Below, one piece after another: positions 1-6,144 of a stretch of 6,562 nucleotides of DNA. The notes beneath the pieces are model-generated. The model made no database searches. It was not told where the DNA came from and saw only the letters and a list, made by a program, of their open reading frames with translations. The DNA comes from CBDVBZ01 sp965372355 (GTDB lineage: Bacteria > Krumholzibacteriota > Krumholzibacteriia > WVZY01). Each line of letters opens with the position of its first letter. Within the stretch, counting starts at the first letter, position 1. A program made the position numbers and the translations under genes. Where the stretch lies: positions 1-6,562 of the forward strand of contig CBDVBZ010000171.1 in the NCBI GenBank assembly GCA_965372355.1, written 5' to 3'.

Positions 1-54
1 GCAGTCGAATCAACGGTACCAATCGCTCCTGAAGAAGATCGGTTTGTGACATGA
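1..54 (+). CDS. possible 3' tail of a truncated upstream gene
   Basis: Frame 1 is open from the window edge for 17 codons (reads AVESTVPIAPEEDRFVT) and stops at TGA 52-54. The stop overlaps the ATG at 51 in an ATGA arrangement, which is typical of translationally coupled neighbours. Seventeen open codons can occur by chance and no family is recognisable, so this is only a possible gene end. The sequence before the window would settle it. Confidence 0.2.
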   Translation, partial: AVESTVPIAPEEDRFVT

Positions 55-151
55 TAGGCCAGACCATATCGTCAATCTGCAGCAGTTTGACCGGAAATCC
101 TGCTCAAGCTGCTAGCAACGCTTCCACAAAAGTTCGAGCAATTTCCTGTCC
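51..151 (+). pseudogene. decayed start of a second kinase gene, fused to repeat sequence
   Basis: The first 20 bases from the ATG at 51 match the start of the intact kinase gene at 398 in 18 positions, and both encode MIGQTIS. After that the reading frame leaves the kinase family: it continues SSICSSLTGN with no glycine loop or later kinase motif, and runs into repeat unit A. The frame stays open to 242, but most of that reads through repeat sequence also found near 6.0 kb outside any gene. The simplest reading is a remnant of a paralogous kinase gene cut off a few codons after its start. A short chance match is less likely but cannot be excluded. Confidence 0.4.
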
Positions 152-258
152 GGGGAGCCGGATCGGACTCGAACTATCTCTCTCAATCCAGGGAGTCTGC
201 AGAAGCGGTGTATTTTCCGTATTACACTTCTTCTTACACTAACACCGTACAATACCCG
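86..258 (+). repeat. dispersed repeat unit A, with tRNA T-arm-like motif
   Basis: Four blocks recur in the same order and orientation near the other end of the window (unit B). Block 1 (86-98, around ACCGGAAAT) matches 5784-5796 at 12/13. AGCAACGC (114-121) and AGTTCGAG (131-138) are identical to 5812-5819 and 5838-5845. Block 2 (152-174) matches 6016-6038 at 21/23. Block 3 (233-258) matches 6085-6110 at 22/26. All six differences in blocks 2 and 3 are transitions. On the minus strand block 2 reads like the T-loop and 3' acceptor of a tRNA (TTCGAGT, then GGCTCCC), but the T stem here is poorly paired and no tRNA body precedes it. Block 3 contains TACAAT at 248-253, which resembles a -10 box. 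Confidence 0.6.
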
Positions 259-296
259 CAATTCGTAACTTCTTGCACGATTAGCGACTACGTCCT

Positions 297-324
297 TTGC
301 TTCCTGTTCAATTCCTGCTAGAAT
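297..324 (+). promoter_or_regulatory. putative sigma70-type promoter of the kinase gene
   Basis: An extended -10 element, TGCTAGAAT at 316-324 (TAGAAT matches TATAAT at 5 of 6), has a weak -35 candidate TTGCTT at 297-302, 16 bases upstream. Transcription would begin near 331, giving a leader of about 67 bases before the ATG at 398. The in-frame ATG at 322 lies inside this promoter, which argues against it as the translation start. The assignment rests on consensus matching only. Confidence 0.4.
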
Positions 325-397
325 GTTCACTGGTGCAAGCATCCATCCTCGGGTAACGCTCCCTTGTGCGGTGCATCGATCACTCGAAAGGGAAGAG

Positions 398-2539
398 ATG
401 ATCGGGCAGACCATATCCCACTACAAAATCCTCGAAGAGCTCGGCGCGGGCGGAATGGGCGTGCTCTACAAGGCCCTCGACACCAGGCTCGACCGCGAAG
501 TCGCCATCAAGTTCCTGCCGCCGCAACTCAAGTCCGATAAAGACGCCAGGACACGCTTCGTTCACGAGGCGAAGGCCGCATCCGCGCTCAACCACTCCAA
601 CATCGCCGTCATCCACGAGATCGACGAAACGCCCGATGGCCAGATGTTCATTGTCATGGCGTACTACGAGGGGCAGACACTAAAGGACAAACTCGAGGGT
701 GGGGCGCTCGGGGTGGATGAAGCGATCGCGATCGTCTCTCAGATCGCATCCGGTCTTAGCAAGGCTCATGAAAAAGACATCCTGCACCGGGACATCAAGC
801 CGGCGAACATCCTTCTGGGCGATGACGGGCAGGCGAAACTTGCCGACTTCGGATTAGCGAAGCTCGCGGGACCGACGCAAGTGACGAAGACCGGGACGAC
901 CGTCGGGACGGTTGCGTACATGTCGCCGGAGCAGGCGAGAGGGGAAGAGGTAACCCCACAAACGGATGTGTTTTCGTTGGGCGTTGTTCTCTACGAAATG
1001 GTCACCGGCCGATGGCCATTCAGAGGCGAGTATGATCAAGCCATCATGTACTCTATCGTCAACGAGGATCCGCAGCCGATCACCGCCGCAGACGATACAC
1101 TGCCGGCGGAATTGGAGCGGATCGTGAGCAAGGCGATGGCAAAGACTCCGGCCCAACGTTACCAGAGCGCGACCGATATGCTTCGAGACCTCAAATCGCT
1201 AAGAGAGGGCGCAGGAGTTGGTGCCCTTACCGTCGGGACTTCGAACCTACATCCCACGCGTTCCATCGCGGTACTGCCGTTCGTGAATATGAGCGATGAC
1301 GATGAGCAAGAATACTTCTGTGACGGGATCGCTGAAGATATCATCAACGACTTGACGCATATAAAAGAACTTCGCGTCGCGGCCCGCACTTCGGCTTTTG
1401 CATTCAAAGGCAGAACGGTGGATGTTCGCGAGATTGGAAAGAAGTTGAACGTGGAAGTATTACTCGAGGGGAGTGTGCGAAAGGCGGGAAATCGGCTTCG
1501 CATCACAGCACAGTTGGTAAATGTGGCAGATGGGTACCACCTTTGGGCGGAGCGATATGACCGCGAACTAAGCGATGTATTTGCCATCCAAGCTGAGATC
1601 GCGCATAACATCGTCCGCTCGTTGGAGATCAAATTAAGCCAGACGGAAAGGCAGGCCTTGGAAAAGGCTCCGACAGGTGATGTCGTGGCCTACGACTTCT
1701 ACCTAAGGGGCCGCAGGCTGTTCCATCAGAAACGACCTACGGCTATTCGACAGGCTATTGAAATGTTCACGCACGCGATCAACAAGGACCCCGACTACGC
1801 CGTGGCATATGCTGGCATAGCGGACTGCTACTCTTATGTTTCGTTGTTTGAGGACAAAGAAGCATGCTTGGAGAAATCCTTCAAGGCTGGGTTAAGGGCA
1901 CTCGAGCTGGACCCCGAGCTAGCGGAAGCATATGCTTCCCGTGGGCTAACACTTTCTTTGTCAGGGCGACATCATGACGAGGTAGACAAAGCGTTCGAAA
2001 CGGCGATTCGATTGAATCCTGGACTTTTTGAGGCGTACTACTTCTATGGTTATAGCTGCCGCATTCAACAGAGATGGGAGAAGGCGGCGCAGTTATTCGA
2101 ACAGGCCGCCGTGATCAGCCCGGCAGACTATCAAACCCAGAACCACCTCGGGATGGCGTATAAGAGTCTGAGCCGCAGGGCGGAAGCGGAGGTCGCCTAT
2201 CGACGTTCCCTGGAAAATATCGAACGGTATCTCGAACTCAACCCGGAAGATTCTCGTGCGTACCAGATGGGCGCCGTAGCACTCATAGAACTGGGCGAGC
2301 GGGAAAAAGGGCTGCAGTGGGGCAGAAAAGCGGTTCCAATGGATCCTGAAAATCCGATGCTTCTTTACAATTCGGCCTGCGTTTTCTCCGTTGCAGGCGA
2401 TATCGAGCGAGCCCTCGAGTGTTTTGAAAGGGCCATTGAAACCGGTTACTCGAATAAAGGTGCCGCTCTGAGTGATCCAGACCTCGATCCGATCCGAAGT
2501 CATCGCCGCTTCCAGAACCTCATCAGGAGACTTGAATAA
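398..2539 (+). CDS. Ser/Thr protein kinase with TolB/FlgO-like domain and C-terminal TPR repeats
   Basis: A 713-residue Hanks-type (eukaryote-like) Ser/Thr kinase that should phosphorylate protein Ser/Thr using ATP. All core motifs are visible: glycine loop GAGGMG (16-21), VAIK lysine K38, helix-C glutamate E57, HRD catalytic loop with D132 and N137, DFG (150-152), SPE in place of APE (176-178), D190 and R254. It is therefore an RD kinase and should be active. Residues ~289-414, starting SIAVLPFVNMS, match the TolB N-terminal/FlgO-like domain often fused to such kinases and to adenylate cyclases. Residues ~430-680 form about six TPR-like units for protein binding. The linker near 270-290 has no membrane segment, so the protein is probably cytoplasmic, unlike PknB-type receptors. 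The ATG at 398 is chosen because the family begins MIGQTISHYKI and a purine-rich GGGAAGAG precedes it; the frame extends back to 323 but overlaps the putative promoter. The target is unknown, and no phosphatase or sigma factor gene is adjacent. Confidence 0.96.
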   Translation: MIGQTISHYKILEELGAGGMGVLYKALDTRLDREVAIKFLPPQLKSDKDARTRFVHEAKAASALNHSNIAVIHEIDETPDGQMFIVMAYYEGQTLKDKLEGGALGVDEAIAIVSQIASGLSKAHEKDILHRDIKPANILLGDDGQAKLADFGLAKLAGPTQVTKTGTTVGTVAYMSPEQARGEEVTPQTDVFSLGVVLYEMVTGRWPFRGEYDQAIMYSIVNEDPQPITAADDTLPAELERIVSKAMAKTPAQRYQSATDMLRDLKSLREGAGVGALTVGTSNLHPTRSIAVLPFVNMSDDDEQEYFCDGIAEDIINDLTHIKELRVAARTSAFAFKGRTVDVREIGKKLNVEVLLEGSVRKAGNRLRITAQLVNVADGYHLWAERYDRELSDVFAIQAEIAHNIVRSLEIKLSQTERQALEKAPTGDVVAYDFYLRGRRLFHQKRPTAIRQAIEMFTHAINKDPDYAVAYAGIADCYSYVSLFEDKEACLEKSFKAGLRALELDPELAEAYASRGLTLSLSGRHHDEVDKAFETAIRLNPGLFEAYYFYGYSCRIQQRWEKAAQLFEQAAVISPADYQTQNHLGMAYKSLSRRAEAEVAYRRSLENIERYLELNPEDSRAYQMGAVALIELGEREKGLQWGRKAVPMDPENPMLLYNSACVFSVAGDIERALECFERAIETGYSNKGAALSDPDLDPIRSHRRFQNLIRRLE

Positions 2540-2546
2540 GAGTCCG

Positions 2547-2567
2547 TGTACTGGTCCACCGATTTCA
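2547..2567 (+). repeat. left terminal inverted repeat of the 315-bp element
   Basis: Begins TGTACTGGTCCACCGA, seven bases after the last base of the kinase stop codon. It pairs with 2841-2861 as an inverted repeat with two mismatches in 21 bases. A match this good within 320 bases is not expected by chance. Confidence 0.7.
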
Positions 2568-2607
2568 GCTTACCGTTCCGAATCTCCCAACTCCACTCCA
2601 ATGAAGA

Positions 2608-2616
2608 TGTTATGAT
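2608..2616 (+). promoter_or_regulatory. extended -10 promoter inside the element
   Basis: TGTTATGAT is TGn followed by TATGAT (5 of 6 to TATAAT). It lies 45 bases before the transposase-fragment start, with no good -35 hexamer upstream. Position and strand fit transcription of the original transposase gene. It could also read onward toward rtcA. Confidence 0.35.
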
Positions 2617-2660
2617 GTAGCAGTCCCCGGCCTCGCAACCGAATCTCATGGAGTCCATCT

Positions 2661-2831
2661 ATGCTTTCCCAACGCTCTGCGCCGCCGCCAAGGGGCTGGT
2701 CGAAGCACGTCAAGTCCGGCCTGCTGCACGCCATCTCTCTCGCCGCGATGGCTTTGACCATCGCGCGAAGTCGAGGTGCCACCCCGCGTTCCGGCACAAA
2801 GCACCGTTCGGAGGCGCATTACGGGTTTTAA
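2661..2831 (+). pseudogene. N-terminal fragment of an integrase-core (IS481-like) transposase
   Basis: A 56-codon frame, ATG 2661 to TAA 2829-2831, with a well-placed Shine-Dalgarno GGAG at 2650-2653 (7-base spacing). Residues ~11-37 include HVKSGLLHAISLA followed by ALTIAR. This recalls the N-terminal segment of a family of rve-domain transposases from planctomycetes and acidobacteria, in which a K-S-x-L-L-H-x-I-S-L-A-type helix precedes a coiled region and a helix-turn-helix. Similarity fades after about residue 40, and the helix-turn-helix and DDE catalytic domain are absent. A full protein would be several hundred residues, so this is a deleted remnant. The family call is from memory of the motif. 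The position inside TGT/ACA inverted repeats supports it independently. Confidence 0.5.
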
Positions 2832-2840
2832 CGAGCGTTA

Positions 2841-2861
2841 TGAATTCGGTGGACCAATACA
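2841..2861 (-). repeat. right terminal inverted repeat of the 315-bp element
   Basis: Ends CCAATACA immediately before the GTG at 2862 that opens the extended rtcA frame. An in-frame TGA at 2841-2843 lies inside this repeat, so rtcA translation cannot start upstream of the element boundary. Confidence 0.7.
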
Positions 2862-2882
2862 GTGGAGATCATTTCGTCGGTG

Positions 2883-4025
2883 ATGACACGACCTGTCGAG
2901 ATTGATGGTGCCTATGGCGAAGGGGGCGGTCAGGTGCTGCGAACGGCGCTTACGCTCTCTACGCTCACCGGCACGCCAGTGCGTGTTCGCAACATTCGCG
3001 CGCGCCGTCGGAACCCGGGCCTCGCGCCCCAACATGTGACCGGCCTGCTCGCGCTGGCCCAAATATGCGAGGCGAAGGTCGCCGGCGCCGCCGTTGGATC
3101 ACCCGAGATCACTTTTGAGCCAACGTCCGAGGCTCGTCCGGGCAGCTATGCTTTCGACGTGAGCGAGACGGCAAAGGCGGCAAGTGCAGGATCCGTCACA
3201 TTGATCCTGCAGACTCTTCTGATGCCGCTTGCTTTTGCATCCGCCGGGAGTCATCTCCGCCTGAAGGGCGGCACCCATGTTGCCTGGAGTCCACCTTTCG
3301 ATTTCATATCGGATGTGTACCTACCCACGCTGAGCCGGATGGGGTTTCGGGTTCGCTGCCGTTTGGCCGCCTGGGGTTTCTATCCGATAGGGGGCGGCCA
3401 GATAGCCGTTGATATAGACCCTTTACGAGCCGAGTCAGCAGACCGCCCGGTCGGCAAGCCGCATGTTTCGGACGGACAGGTCGGTCGTACCGGCTCGATG
3501 CCATTGCTTCACCCGCTTACTCTGGTTGAAAGAGGCAGATTGAGACACATCCGGGGCCGGGCCGTCGCCTGCAACCTTCCGGAACACGTCGTGGTACGGA
3601 TGGCCAATCGCGTGCATGAGCTGTTGACTGGGGAAGAAATTGATTGTCAAATCGCGCCTCAACGCGTGCGCGGAAAAGGGCCGGGCGCTGGTGTCTTCGC
3701 TACCGCCGAGTACGAGCACACCGTGGCCGGTTTCTCGGCCCTGGGCGAACGCGGCAGGCCCGCCGAAAGAGTTGCCGAAGAGATGTGCCGCGATTTGCTC
3801 GACCATCATGAGTCGGGCGCGCCGGTGACTGCTCACCTCGCCGATCAGCTTCTGCTGCCGATGGCTCTCACCTCTGGACGATCGGAGGTTCGTACCAGCC
3901 GCATCACCCAACATTTGCTGACGAACGCACACATCATTCGGCAGTTTTTGGCGCTGCGTATCGACATTCGTGGGCGAGAGAGTGGGCCCGGCGAGATTAC
4001 GGTGGATGGAAGTGGTATGGTCTAG
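2883..4025 (+). CDS. rtcA: RNA 3'-terminal phosphate cyclase
   Basis: RtcA converts an RNA 3'-phosphate to a 2',3'-cyclic phosphate using ATP, through a covalent enzyme-AMP intermediate, in cytoplasmic RNA end repair. The 380-residue product has the N-terminal EIDGAYGEGGGQ (6-17), the family signature as WGFYPIGGGQI (164-174, with Trp where Arg or His is usual), NLPEHV (231-236), GKGPGAG (264-270), HLADQL (318-323), and QHLLTN with His344, equivalent to the E. coli nucleophile His309. It is about 40 residues longer than E. coli RtcA. Roughly 25 of these are an Arg/Gly/Ser-rich insertion near residues 182-206, between the signature and the LVERG motif. The ATG at 2883 is chosen because only a few residues normally precede EIDG. 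GTG codons at 2862 and 2880 are in-frame alternatives, and no start has a well-spaced Shine-Dalgarno. No rtcB or rtcR is adjacent. The gene starts 22 bases from an insertion-sequence end and converges with the lipoprotein gene. Confidence 0.95.
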   Translation: MTRPVEIDGAYGEGGGQVLRTALTLSTLTGTPVRVRNIRARRRNPGLAPQHVTGLLALAQICEAKVAGAAVGSPEITFEPTSEARPGSYAFDVSETAKAASAGSVTLILQTLLMPLAFASAGSHLRLKGGTHVAWSPPFDFISDVYLPTLSRMGFRVRCRLAAWGFYPIGGGQIAVDIDPLRAESADRPVGKPHVSDGQVGRTGSMPLLHPLTLVERGRLRHIRGRAVACNLPEHVVVRMANRVHELLTGEEIDCQIAPQRVRGKGPGAGVFATAEYEHTVAGFSALGERGRPAERVAEEMCRDLLDHHESGAPVTAHLADQLLLPMALTSGRSEVRTSRITQHLLTNAHIIRQFLALRIDIRGRESGPGEITVDGSGMV

Positions 4026-4091
4026 CCGATTACGATTGTAGCGGCCGCAACTGTGACGCCAGCTACTGGCCAACGAGAATGAAGTGTCCGC

Positions 4092-4105
4092 ACTGGGGAG
4101 CCAGT
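4092..4105. other. small hairpin in the convergent gap
   Basis: ACTGG-GGAG-CCAGT forms a 5-bp stem with a 4-base loop, between the ends of rtcA and the lipoprotein gene. There is no T-run on either side, so it is not a convincing intrinsic terminator. No better terminator is visible in the 136-bp gap. Confidence 0.2.
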
Positions 4106-4161
4106 TCTATGGAGGAAAGAACAGAGCGCCCCGAAGCTTAACGGAGAAAGGAAAGCTGATC

Positions 4162-5505
4162 TTACTCAGGCGGATTCTCCGGAACCTGAAAAATCCCCCG
4201 CAGATCCTCGCTCGAGGATATCAACTGTTCGACATAACTATCCGTCTGCGTCCCCTTGTCCGCCCACAGTCGCCACTGGTAGACCTCTCCCGGCTGCAAA
4301 GCGGCCACGCCCGGTTGGCCGTCGAAATTATAGACAATGCTGTCTGCATCAGCCCCGATGAAGCCATGATTGACCGTTCCGTCGCTGTTCACGCCGCCCC
4401 AGAGAACATTGCCGCCATAGTCCTTCACCTCGATGAAATATTCTTTCGCCGAAGGATAGGGCATCCACCTGAAGACGGGCACCTGCGAATCCGCTATGAA
4501 GGGGATGGTTGCGTTCGCGGGATTCGTTGGCGAAACAAGGGTGATTGCGTCGGTGACGCTGAAGTCCAGCTCACGGGTCTCCGCAGTCACAAAAGCAATG
4601 TCGAGACCGCCGGGATTCTTGAATAACCAGTCGGGATCGATGACGTACCCCTCATTCTGGAGCGACGCCCACGCGAGGTAGGAGCCGTCGGGGATGCCGT
4701 CGATCCTGTAGGTCAGTCCGACCACATCGCTCATCACGGACAGGCCCGGAATGACTGCACGCGTCTCCGGGTCCAACAGGGTAATGTCGACCGTAGAGTT
4801 TTGCGAGGCCAGGAACGTGAGGGAACCGGTGAGCAGAGAGCCCTGATAAACCGAAACTGGGATGCTGACCGTATCGACCTCGGCCTGCGACGAGATGGAG
4901 GCGCTAACAGGATCAACCATTTTGAAGCCCGACTTCAGGGCATCCATTTCATAGGTGCCGTAAGGCAGGTTGAAGAGTACGAAAAATCCGTCAGGTCCCG
5001 AAGCCGTATGGTACTTTTGCTGGGTGGTCTGCGATTCGGCCAGAATAAGGAAATTATTGATGGCCGGGTCTACAAACCCGATTACATAACCGGTGCTTCC
5101 CGCGTTCTCCAAAACGTTGAGCAATATACCCTGTTCCATGGTATCTGCCCACGCCACGAAGAACGGTATGGGAGTGATATTTTCGAGAGGAACGGGATCA
5201 AATCCCTGGGCTGAGATGTTGAGGTAGTAATTTCCCGCATCGACAGCGAACCACACGGTCCCGTCCGGATCTGTCAGGCCTCTGAGCACGGCCTCGTTAG
5301 TTTCAGCCCGATAGAGAACAACATTCGAACTGCCGACCAGTGAACTGTCGGCGCTGCTTTTGACGGTGACTTTCACGACACCCGGGTCAGGAGGGGGAGA
5401 GGACGCAGCCGGGTCGTTATCGCCGCCGCAGCCCGCAACAAAATTGGCCATCGTCGTCATGATCGCCAGTATCATCAAGTAACCGAATGTTCTCTTCACA
5501 GCCAT
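4162..5505 (-). CDS. lipoprotein with carboxypeptidase-regulatory-like beta-sandwich repeats
   Basis: A 447-residue predicted exported lipoprotein. Residues 1-25 form a signal peptide: K4/R5, a hydrophobic core LMILAIMTTMANF, then lipobox VAGC with acylation at Cys26. Gly27 follows rather than Asp, so by the E. coli Lol rule it would go to the outer membrane; whether that rule holds here is uncertain. A Pro/Ser/Asp-rich linker (28-42) leads to three units resembling carboxypeptidase-regulatory-like/PEGA folds: ~43-106 (TDPDGTVWFAVDAGNYYLNIS), ~138-217 (PDGFFVLFNLPYGTYEMDALKSGF) and ~222-318 (YRIDGIPDGSYLAWA). Residues ~320-440 look like a fibronectin-type-III-like module (LVSPTNPA, VFRWMPYPSAKEYFIEV, YQWRLWA). 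No catalytic motif is seen, so a binding, adhesive or structural surface role is inferred. The ATG at 5505 is the first start after an in-frame TAG four codons upstream. GAGG lies only 3 bases before the ATG, an unusually short spacing. Confidence 0.9.
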   Translation of the reverse strand: MAVKRTFGYLMILAIMTTMANFVAGCGGDNDPAASSPPPDPGVVKVTVKSSADSSLVGSSNVVLYRAETNEAVLRGLTDPDGTVWFAVDAGNYYLNISAQGFDPVPLENITPIPFFVAWADTMEQGILLNVLENAGSTGYVIGFVDPAINNFLILAESQTTQQKYHTASGPDGFFVLFNLPYGTYEMDALKSGFKMVDPVSASISSQAEVDTVSIPVSVYQGSLLTGSLTFLASQNSTVDITLLDPETRAVIPGLSVMSDVVGLTYRIDGIPDGSYLAWASLQNEGYVIDPDWLFKNPGGLDIAFVTAETRELDFSVTDAITLVSPTNPANATIPFIADSQVPVFRWMPYPSAKEYFIEVKDYGGNVLWGGVNSDGTVNHGFIGADADSIVYNFDGQPGVAALQPGEVYQWRLWADKGTQTDSYVEQLISSSEDLRGIFQVPENPPE

Positions 5506-5569
5506 AAGCCTCAGTTTCTATGAATGTTGCGCCCTCTTCTGATCTCGTCCCGATCCCCGTCCGCCCCAA

Positions 5570-5789
5570 TCAGCAATTAGTGTGCCTACCAGAAATTCCA
5601 TCGACCCGATCGTTGCCGGGAAAAGTGACATCGGTAACGGAGCCGTTCATACCGGTGACGTTCGCGCTGCGGTAGAAGTGCCCCACCCGACCAGGCGCTC
5701 AAGATTGCGGATTCGCTCGGCTTGGGCATCCGTCAGAAGCGTAAGGGGGATTCGAGATGTAGCCAGCGCGGGGAGCCAGCTCATTTCAC
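5570..5789 (-). pseudogene. possible frameshifted coding remnant
   Basis: Two overlapping minus-strand frames read like pieces of one protein joined by a frameshift near 5680-5700. The upstream piece (to about 5789) includes PLTLLTDAQAERIRNLERLVG. The downstream piece (stop TCA 5570-5572) includes GHFYRSANVTGMNGSVTDV, then TFPGNDRVDG. Both show GC-rich, pyrimidine-ending codons. The plus-strand frame in the same codon phase (5582-5812) is also open, and the composition alone does not tell the strands apart. No family is recognised. The stretch between the lipoprotein start and this remnant (5506-5569) shows no clear promoter on the minus strand. Confidence 0.25.
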
Positions 5790-6110
5790 CGGAAATTCGA
5801 ATCAGACCATGAGCAACGCGGCCACGAATGCCTCCGCAGTTCGAGAATTGTCCTAACTGGGGGCCAACCAGAGGCGATAGAACTCCTTTCTAGGCAACCT
5901 TCAGCCCCTGCCGCGTATACGCCATCTTCTTGTTATCGGCCCGCCGGAGAGCGTAGATTGCCCGTACAACAGGCGTGTTGAGCTCAGGAGCTTCGGTTCG
6001 AATACTGGCACATAAGGGGAGCCGGGCCGGACTCGAACCTGCTATTTCGATCTTATATAATGGAGGTGAGGGAGCACTTCCCATCTTACACTAACGCTGT
6101 ATAATACTCG
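5784..6110 (+). repeat. dispersed repeat unit B, partner of unit A
   Basis: Carries the same ordered blocks as unit A, in the same orientation: 5784-5796, AGCAACGC at 5812-5819, AGTTCGAG at 5838-5845, the T-arm-like block 6016-6038, and the block 6085-6110 containing a perfect TATAAT (6100-6105). Relative to A, about 150 bases are extra between AGTTCGAG and the T-arm-like block, bounded by ACTGG at 5856-5860 and again at 6004-6008. On the minus strand the T-arm-like block has a better paired stem than in A (GCAGG-TTCGAGT-CCGGC, one mismatch), but no tRNA acceptor 5' strand, D-arm or anticodon arm can be found upstream. It is therefore tRNA-derived or tRNA-like, not a tRNA gene. Confidence 0.55.
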
Positions 6111-6144
6111 TGAAAGAGCCGTAAACATCGGATTGGGGAAGCTT

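Larger units (their letters stand above)
2547..2861. mobile_element. internally deleted insertion sequence (MITE-like), 315 bp
   Basis: The element is bounded by near-perfect terminal inverted repeats, 2547-2567 and 2841-2861. The second, reverse-complemented, matches the first at 19 of 21 positions, with the shared core TGGTCCACCGA. The ends are TGT and ACA, as in IS3/IS481-type elements. Inside are a promoter-like -10, a ribosome binding site and a short reading frame resembling the N-terminus of an integrase-core transposase, with the catalytic part missing. This points to an insertion sequence that lost its middle and would move only if a full copy supplies transposase. No target-site duplication is visible (flanks GTCCG and GTGGA), so the insertion is probably old or was formed by rearrangement. 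It fills most of the 343-bp gap between the kinase and rtcA. Confidence 0.6.

Noticed and set aside
51..242. Plus-strand 63-codon frame as an intact gene
   Set aside because: Only the first seven codons resemble a kinase; the rest runs through repeat sequence that recurs outside genes at the other end of the window.
323..397. Upstream in-frame extension of the kinase
   Set aside because: It would overlap a promoter-like extended -10, has no ribosome binding site, and the family starts at MIGQTIS encoded from 398.
2500..2658. Minus-strand 52-codon frame with NTF2/SnoaL-like flavour (EWSWEIRNGKL, SVDQY)
   Set aside because: It overlaps the kinase end and the left part of the element. The SVDQY reading also seen at 2846-2860 on the other strand is simply the terminal inverted repeat translated.
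2648..2905. Plus-strand 85-codon frame
   Set aside because: It is a shadow frame across the deleted insertion sequence and the rtcA start, with no recognisable family. The 2661-2831 frame has the ribosome site and the transposase-like motif.
5890..6084. Minus-strand 64-codon frame ending in a basic tail
   Set aside because: Its first half is the translation of the tRNA T-arm-like block (AGSSPARLP), a well-known source of spurious proteins, and no ribosome site or family supports it.
6052..6110. Promoter (TATAAT 6100-6105) or strong Shine-Dalgarno (GGAGGTGA at 6062) as gene signals
   Set aside because: No start codon follows the Shine-Dalgarno-like sequence at a usable distance and no plus-strand gene follows the -10. 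The -10 lies in the conserved repeat block and was kept only as part of it.
6016..6120. Complete tRNA on the minus strand
   Set aside because: Only the T-arm and 3' acceptor-like part is present. No matching 5' acceptor strand, D-arm or anticodon stem could be found upstream.
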